Below, piece by piece: positions 48,119-55,228 of a DNA stretch of 55,228 bases. The position numbers and the translations under genes were made by a program. Position 1 is the first letter of the stretch. Every line of letters starts with the position of its first letter. The notes under the pieces were generated by a model. The model worked only from the letters and a program-made list of their open reading frames with translations, was not told the DNA's origin and did no database searches. Source of the DNA: Priapulus caudatus (lineage: Eukaryota > Priapulida > Priapulimorpha > Priapulimorphida > Priapulidae); NCBI RefSeq assembly GCF_000485595.1, contig NW_014577179.1, positions 458,966 to 514,193 of the forward strand, in the 5' to 3' direction.

Positions 48119-49522
48119 CTACACACCAAACAAAAGCGAGTATTGAGAGCCATAGGGCTTCAGTTAGTTCATGCATATGTGCTTCACTATCTTCCTCTGC
48201 TCTCACTTCTCACACCACCCCTCTCCGTCCTTCCCTCCTTCCATCACTTGATCACCCGCTATATATTTTCGCGCCTACACGTATATGCGCGTACGTGCGC
48301 GTGTGTGCGTGCGCGTATTGTGCGTGCGCGTATTGTGCGTGTGTGCGTGCGCGTGTGTGCGTGCGCCTGTGTGTGTGCGCGCATTGTGCGTGTGTGCGTG
48401 CGTGTGCTTGCGTGTGCGTGCATACGAGCGTGTGTTTGCTGCCGTGCCGCCTCACCATTACATGTTTGTATGAGCGCCGCTTCCGCACACAACATATAGG
48501 CGCGGGGCCGGTGGGTCTAGCGACCCCAGGAGAGAGACATTACATTATTGTGGGTTACATTTTCGATTACATTTTAGTGGGTAGGGTATGATCGCATGAG
48601 CAGGTGATATAGTCAGCTATATATATATATATATATATCCTCCGCTCACGCTCGGCTCAGCTCTTTCCACATCGTATCATATAATACCGCTGTCGGTAAG
48701 CCACAGTCTCCATGGAGCGCAGTGACAGAATCCAATTTCCAGTGCAGTGATAGTGACTGAACGTGGCGGGTTCACTGTCACATGATAACAAATCCAGCTG
48801 TTTCAACAGCGTAAAGAAATTTGATTATGTCAATCACAGCGTAGAGCAGCGCGGCTGTAACGTGGATAACGACAAATTTTTCCAGGAGAACGATGGTGCG
48901 AAAAAGCGCACAAAATGCCCCTGCGTAAAACCTTTTTCGTATATAACTGCATCACCATTAGTAGGGACGCGGTGGCTACGCGCATCAAAATAATTCGCTC
49001 TTGCGCGAGGAAAAGCAGACAATTAGATTGTGTGCGACGAAGAACTTTGTAGCGAGAGAGAACGAGAGAGAGAGAGAGGGAGAGGGAGAGGGAGAGGGAG
49101 AGAGTCCGCGCGCGCGTTTATCGCATGTAAATATGTAACGCAATCGATTAACTAAATTGCTCTGAGCGACATCTAGTTAGCGCACGCAAAAGTTGCGTAA
49201 GTTCGGCATTCAACATGCTCTTTTCTCTCAAGAGCCGCGTGCGTCAATACGGATTGCGGAGTGATACGGCGTTCGTGCGAAATTTGCCTAATTGCTCGGC
49301 TACAAATGAACAACGACGATGGTTTGACAAATAGACGTATGACATTTAATCTAAGCGCGTTCTTTGATATTATTTTATATTCGCGTTATATTATCATACA
49401 GCAATCAAATATAGCATACGATTATACGTAACGATTAGTCAGCCACTGAGAATACGTTTTCATTATTACAGCTGCACAAGCGCGCCGCACAAACACAAGC
49501 ACGTGAAATAATCAACCATACA
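48119..49522. other. Upstream of the first visible GGNBP2 exon; no exon recognised
   Basis: Contains a GT/GC tract (about 48285-48440), (AT)n (about 48618-48638) and a GA/GGGA tract (about 49046-49106). The N-terminal GGNBP2 exons expected here were not recognised by eye. Confidence 0.45.
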
Positions 49523-49676
49523 CACACGCGCACGCACACACGCACACACGCAACTCACACACACACACACAACACACACACACACAAATCCCCACACCTA
49601 CAGCACAACACACACACACACACACAGCGCTGCGCGCCGCGCGCACGCACGCACGCACGGCACGCCACGCCACGCA

Positions 49677-49749
<73 letters not shown>

Positions 49750-49750
49750 T
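49523..49750. repeat. CA microsatellite with CACGC interruptions
   Basis: (CA)n compound repeat, with a pure ~68-bp (CA)n run at 49680-49747. Confidence 0.95.
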
Positions 49751-50440
49751 GCGCGTAAGCCATGCAAGCCGATCCAGTATAGGTTTCTCGACAAAGTAGG
49801 CGTCGAATTTCATTAGCGCTATATTGTAGTTTTATAATTGTAGCTATCGCTAGTTAGCCGGCCAGAATAGGAAGGATATTTAGTTTCACCGCACGAGCTA
49901 TTATTCACGACACGCAAAGCTGCTCTCGCCATTGATAAGTAAACCCAGCTTTTACAGTCAGCAAATAATAATGGTGCTTTAGATAGTATCGAATTTTTCA
50001 GACGCTCGTTATGCTGAAATAATAATGACTTGAAATGGTAGCCGCATTGTTAAAGCTATGGGAACGTGCTTTCCGTACTGCACACAGCGCACGATGACGT
50101 GCGCGTGTGCGTGCGCGTGTGTAGCGGTAATATATCATTTAAGAACATACACTCGATCGCGTGACGGTGGAACCGTGCAAATCTTCGTGGTTTTAATCTT
50201 AGTCGCGCTGAATTCCACCCGGCGCGTCGAGCAAGATTAATGAACGAACTATGTACTTTCTCTAATTGGTATAGGCTAGTTGCAAGCGAGCGTCCGCAGG
50301 GAAAATCAAATTGCGAGTAACGTTCTTCCACACCTGATGCCCGTCGAGAGTCTAACAACGATATTACACTTAAGCTAGCCGTCTCCCGTCGCCAAAAAGG
50401 GGAAGCAAACCGCAACCTACGTACGTGACGCCAACTTTCG
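49751..50440. other. No gene recognised
   Basis: Unique-looking sequence. No exon or RNA gene seen. Confidence 0.4.
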
Positions 50441-50815
50441 TAAGAGTCTGTATTGCGCTTGCTCGAGCAACGAAGTCGAGCGAAGTCCAGCGAAACAAAG
50501 CGAACATGCCCCCACTCTGTATTTCGTGTGCTCGAGCAGCGAAGTCCAGCGAAGTCCAGCGAAACGAAGCGAACATGCCCCCGCTCTATATTTCGTTTGC
50601 TCGCACAGCGGAGGCAAGCGAAACGAAGCGAACATATCCCTCGTCTCAATTTCGCTTGCTCGAGCAACGAAGTCCAGCAAAGTCCAGCGAAACGAAGCAA
50701 ACATACCCCAGTCTCAATTCTGCTTGCTCGAGCAACGAAGCCCAGCGAAGTGCAGCGAAACAAAGCGAACATGCCCCCGCTCTGTATTTCGCTTGCTAGC
50801 GCAGCCAAGGCGCGC
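50441..50815. repeat. ~69-bp tandem repeat, 5-6 units
   Basis: Unit: CTTGCTCGAGCAACGAAG, then CAGCGAAACGAAGCGAACAT and GCCCCCGCTCTGTATTT. One unit is shortened to ~59 bp by loss of a CCAGCGAAGT-type internal copy. Because the unit has few stops, long frames appear on both strands; I regard them as repeat artefacts. CTCGAG palindromes recur. Confidence 0.9.
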
Positions 50816-52534
50816 AAGTTTAATAGCTCTTTTATATCGTTATATTTAACCCCCCCCCTTAATATCTATTTCATATCTAACCCCCCTTGATATCTAATTT
50901 ATATCGATCCGCCCCCCCCCTTTATATCTTTTTTATATCACGACATTAAAGTTGGGAACGCTCCTAATAGAGCATCACCCGTAAGAGGGAATCGTTGAGT
51001 GGGCGCAGCCATCCGGCGCGCTAGCATTCACCATACATTCACTAAGTAATGGGGTTAGCCGCTAGAAACAGTTGCCGCTGGAGGGCAGCACACCTGTAGT
51101 GGTGCAAGATTATCCGCGTACTCGGATGCACACCCGGGCCTGGATACACTGTGGCGACATAATAAACTTACCGTACATTATCTAAAAGTAAATTTTATGT
51201 AAGAGGAGCGTCGACAAGTGTTCGCAAAGAAGATTTGATACAAAGGTAAGATTATGTTCCACGAAATACGTTGTTTTTATGAGTGATAATGCACAATTTT
51301 GGTCAGAATCGGCGTGTGAAATCTCGGCGGATGAACGCTTTTAGAAGCGGCTTGTAAATACTGTCTTGGAACGCGTTTTCCTACTGTATTCTAGATGTAG
51401 GTTAAAAATTTTCTTCGCATTATTGATAGAATTGTAAATGGGAGCGTATTCTAATAATGCGCTCCGTTCCTGAACGTAGACGGTATATCCAAAACATCTA
51501 GAGCCGAGGGCATGAACTCCCTCAATGCATGAATCGCCACACGAACAAAACCTCGCGACACTGAAATCGATTGCGGCATGTATCGTAGCCCAGTGTTTTT
51601 ATAACCGCATAATAATAAGTTCAGGAGATAAGTTCTTATGTCGCAGGGATTATCGTGGGGAGTGGGGGCACTGCAGACTACAGCCCGGTTAATTACAGCA
51701 GTATAGAATGTTCAGAATCAACCGAGCTAAATTTCTCACAAGTGTCTGCGATCACAAATACATGTACATACACATCTTCGCATAACTGAAATTTATAAAT
51801 CAATATTAAATTAGATTCATTTTAATATATCACTGTATAATGAGTGTGTTAATGCATGAGACTGTACTACTACACAGTTCCGTAAAGTCGGGCTCAGGTC
51901 GCCTTAGGACTCATCTAATTTATCGCCTATTGACATCGTAATAAACCTCATGGTGATTATGGGCTGTACACTGCCGATCAGTATTTATAGCAGCGACCAG
52001 ATCGTAGCGTTCTGCAAGAAACGTAGAGTGGTTCGCGGCCCAAGTGTTTGTACCAGCACAAGCAGTTCTCTAGCACAAACAGAGCAAGCTTGACGCCGGG
52101 TCCAGTCTACATATAAAACGAGTACTTTTTATATTTTTAAATCGAACCTTTTTGTAAATACTGTAAATAAAATTTAAAATTCACAAAGCCATTGGACAGA
52201 CACTTACACATGTGGCTACACACCTGAGTTTGACACACAAGGAATATCGACTGGGAACACGAGCAGCTGCTTGTGTTGCTTAGCCATGTGCCATCTTTGA
52301 ATGACATCACCTTTGTCACCACCGACCCTGAAGACACCATTGCTGCTATGTGAAACCTGTTAGCTCTCCCATCACATTGGGCTAGCCATTTGGACAAAGT
52401 CGTTACGCAGGGCCACGTATTTTGAATCATGTTCACAATTAATCCATCACGTGTTTTTTATAATAAAGTTGAACATTAGGCTACTCAGTTACATGTATGC
52501 TGTTAATCGTTATTTTTATATACCATTTTGTTAT
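50816..52534. other. No gene recognised; C-run/TATATC low complexity at 50850-50940
   Basis: Starts with three or four imperfect units of a C-run followed by TTAATATCTA. Later sequence is unique-looking. A 99-codon minus-strand frame at 52436-52137, rich in Cys and Ser, has no recognisable family. Confidence 0.35.
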
Positions 52535-52700
52535 TGACATTCACGGTGATAATAGTGGTGCATATGTGAAGTGGATGTTTATTCTTTTAAGTGTGCTCAG
52601 GAGTTCTGTAATGTTTATTGAGATTCACGGTGATATTAGTCGTGCATATGTGAAGTGGGTGGTTATTCTTTTAAGTGTGCTCAAGAGTTCTGTAATATAT
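52535..52700. repeat. 84-bp tandem duplication
   Basis: ATTCACGGTGAT at 52539 and 52623 begins two nearly identical copies that include GCATATGTGAAGTGG and TTCTTTTAAGTGTGCTCA. Confidence 0.9.
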
Positions 52701-53635
52701 TGATTGAGATAAGCTACAAAGACCCAAGTTGTCATACAAATTATGTATATCTTTATTTCTAAAACGCGGCCATTTGCTACAGACACTAGGCATTACTGCT
52801 GACAATAGCTCGCCTAAAGTTAGAAATCATGAAGCACACCTTGACAAGTCTTCCACCGAAAGAAATTTTTTTTTCTGATGGGGCAGGTCTCTTTATAATA
52901 TTTTAAATGTCTTGCTTGGACCAATGACCCTCTACACGAATCCTCTTAGATGCGATACGTCTATCCAAAACAACTGTCTCTGCATGAAGTTAGGAGGATA
53001 TATACAAGGATTTTCCTTTCAGCATTGACGGCGTGCTCCACCATAGCTATCACTGACATAAGTAACAAGGCCTGTGTCACCTAATGTATACATGCCCCAA
53101 CTTGGGTGACTCGCGGTTCTAGTACCTAGAGATGTTCGAGTTGTTCTGATATGTTGATCAAAATAGTCGCAACAAACCGATCGCCGGTGGTTATAAACTT
53201 ACGCGACTAGCGGTTCTAGTACCTAGACACATCTGGCTATTTATTCGATTATATCAACAGACATAGAGCAAAACTTATATATTGGGTTAAAAGAAGAATT
53301 GTACTATCAGGAGCTCTTAAAGTTAGGTATAAATATGTTCGATTTGTTCTGCTATGTTGATCAAAATATAGGATCGGCTATGTGTGATCCCTGTATGTTT
53401 ACATCTGCCATGGGTCATTGCGCAACCGTTGTACAACCGATGCTCCCGTTGCGCCACCTGCTGACAAAGCTAGCGGCTAACCCTATTACACGATGACGTG
53501 AGGTCGCTAATCGCCCCCATACATTCCTACTATGCATCCTCACCGACAATGTCGCAATACGTTTAACTGATGAGCGTGTCGGTTAAATAAAATCTGTGCC
53601 CTTCTCCAATGTTTTACCACCAGCAGCCGAGCAGA
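52701..53635. other. No gene recognised; interleaved short direct repeats
   Basis: CGGTTCTAGTACCTAGA occurs near 53113 and 53212, and TGTTGATCAAAATA near 53151 and 53356, suggesting a rearranged duplication of ~100-200 bp. No exon recognised. Confidence 0.45.
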
Positions 53636-53653
53636 CGGCAGAGACGGACGGAT

Positions 53654-53691
<38 letters not shown>

Positions 53692-53763
53692 AAAGACAGG
53701 CAGACAGACAGACTGACAGAAAGACAGGCAGAGAGACAGACAGACAGACAGACAGACAGTCAC

Positions 53764-53814
<51 letters not shown>

Positions 53815-53820
53815 TACAGA
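53636..53820. repeat. (CAGA)n tetranucleotide microsatellite
   Basis: About 180 bp of CAGA units with minor variants. Val/Cys/Leu/Ser frames over it are artefacts. Confidence 0.95.
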
Positions 53821-54239
53821 CGCGGAGTTTGCAAGCATGCTGCGATACTTTGAGCACGCAAGCTCCGGAACCTATTCGCCTTCTGTGCGTGTGGGAAGGC
53901 GCGTGGGAAGGTGAAGAGGAGAGGAGAAGAAGAGAGGAATGGAGGGAGGGAGGAGGGGGACAATCGTATGACGCGTCGTTCACTCATCGTCGCTCGCCAA
54001 ACAGGAAAACCATAGATAATTTAGCGCGCCCTTATGTGTGCAAAGTTCCGTGCGTGAATTTTACATGAGAGCGCGCGGTTTGTTACGTTCTCACGCTTCG
54101 TTACACGCGCACACATACATGCACGCACGCATGCACTTGCACTCGCACACGCACGCGTATGTGCGGAAATGAGCTGAGGCGATGATCACCTGCACGCACA
54201 CGAACGCATACACGCACGCAGCCGCGCGCGCGCATTTTA
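53821..54239. other. No gene recognised
   Basis: Mixed sequence with a purine-rich patch (about 53905-53965) and a short CACGC tract near 54105-54150. Confidence 0.4.
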
Positions 54240-54266
54240 CCCACTTCTCTCTTTCTCTCTCTCCCC

Positions 54267-54320
<54 letters not shown>

Positions 54321-54690
54321 TCCTCCCCCTCCTCTTCCCTCCCTCCCCCACTCCCTCACCAACCCCCCCCTCCCCCCCCCCCCTCACACCACGTCCCCCC
54401 CCCCCCCCCTCACTTCTTTTCCTCTCTCTCTCTCTCTTCTCTCTCCATCTTCCCTCTCTCCTCTATCGTATCCTTTCTCTCTTTCTGCTTCCTCATCTCT
54501 CTCCTCTCTCTCTCTCTCTCTACTCTCCTCTCCGTACACTCTCTCTCTACTCTCGTCTCCCTCTCTCTCTACGATCTTCTCCTCTCTCTCTCTCCTCTCT
54601 CTCTCATCTCTCTATATCTTCTCTCCCACACCTTTCTCTCTCATCTCTCTCTCTTCTCTCTCTCTCCTCTCCTCCTCTCTCTCATCTTGT
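54240..54690. repeat. CT microsatellite with C-runs
   Basis: (CT)n and CTCC-rich tract with poly-C at about 54363-54410. Confidence 0.95.
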
Positions 54691-54790
54691 TTGCTACTCA
54701 TGCGTAAACTACTATGTCTACATAATAGACGAAATGCTTAATAATAAAATACGAGGCGCCGTGGCACCTCTCAACAACAGAGAAAGAAAA

Positions 54791-54970
54791 TGCTCTATAT
54801 AACCTCTATGTAACCTCTAATACCTCTAACCTCTATATAACCCTATGTAACACCTATAACCTCTATATAACATTTATATAACATCTATATATAACCTCTA
54901 TATAACATTTATATAACATCTATGTATAACCTCTATATAACATTTATATAACATCTATATAACCTCTAAT
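54791..54970. repeat. AT-rich tandem repeat (ATAACCTCTATATAACATTT)
   Basis: Units of about 47 bp made of CTCTATATAACATTTATATA plus ACATCTATATATAAC, three or more times, preceded by shorter CCTCTATATAA words. Confidence 0.85.
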
Positions 54971-55228
54971 AACCCGTCCTTGAACCTCAACCAATTCATG
55001 AACCTAACAACGTTTAAAAGGGCGGGCATAACTGGGTAAATTCCCAACGCATTCGATTAGCATGGATTTGAATACACGGCTCGCCATCAGAAAGACTTTC
55101 CCGGTTTACAATAATTGTATCCGACGTTATTCCACCGGCAAAGATTGCGGTAGATTTGATAAGCCGGGCAAATGTCATTAAAGGTTTCCGGCAATTAGAA
55201 CGTTACCAACCAAACAATTACTACGACA
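54971..55228. other. No gene recognised
   Basis: Unique-looking sequence to the window end. Confidence 0.4.

Noticed and set aside
50056-50817. A 253-codon minus-strand protein
   Set aside because: It coincides with the ~69-bp tandem repeat and has no family features.
52137-52436. Cys/Ser-rich 99-codon frame as a gene
   Set aside because: No recognisable motif, splice context or codon signal; kept only as a note.

Overview
This is a window of nuclear genome from an invertebrate animal, most likely a protostome such as an arthropod. I infer this from two intron-rich genes with GT..AG junctions. One is a GGNBP2 homologue. The other encodes tandem immunoglobulin domains of the lachesin/DIP type, whose motif MCQINTDP is typical of protostome neuronal Ig proteins. 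An errantivirus-like env remnant, a very heavy load of simple repeats (GT, GA, CATA, GAC/GTC, CAGA) and no visible CpG depletion fit the same picture. The species cannot be named from this sequence. Most long open frames in the window are simple-repeat artefacts.

Layout. Positions 1-30 kb hold no host gene I recognise. They contain MITEs (15-167; 7741-8127 with TTA duplications; 13864-14462 with TTAA duplications), a broken env-like gene (13657-12284, minus), and a ~180-bp satellite whose unit resembles the env leader (14484-15620). They also contain a very large diverged palindrome (18312-20095 / 21541-23285) that runs into a 655-base assembly gap. Possible regulatory sites are a cluster of three perfect CREs (2879-3167), CTCF-like motifs and conserved NRF1-like sites in the palindrome arms.

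Positions 30.5-48.1 kb, minus strand, hold the genes. Nine exons of GGNBP2 (48118 to the stop at 35565) give one continuous frame of 697 codons including the stop. The N-terminal exons are missing from the window. Four exons of a lachesin/DIP-like gene (44158-43951, 41830-41675, 31282-31112, 30708-30589) lie on the same strand. Two of them sit inside a GGNBP2 intron and two lie beyond the GGNBP2 stop, so the genes are interleaved as assembled. The block with the first two Ig exons is bordered by the same 24-bp minisatellite on both sides, so an assembly misplacement or a real insertion must be considered.

Two GGNBP2 introns are filled with minisatellites built from sequence next to a splice site: one repeats the 5' splice donor, the other a branch-point-like motif. 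Positions 48.2-55.2 kb hold no recognised gene, only microsatellites, a ~69-bp tandem repeat (50441-50815) and small duplications.
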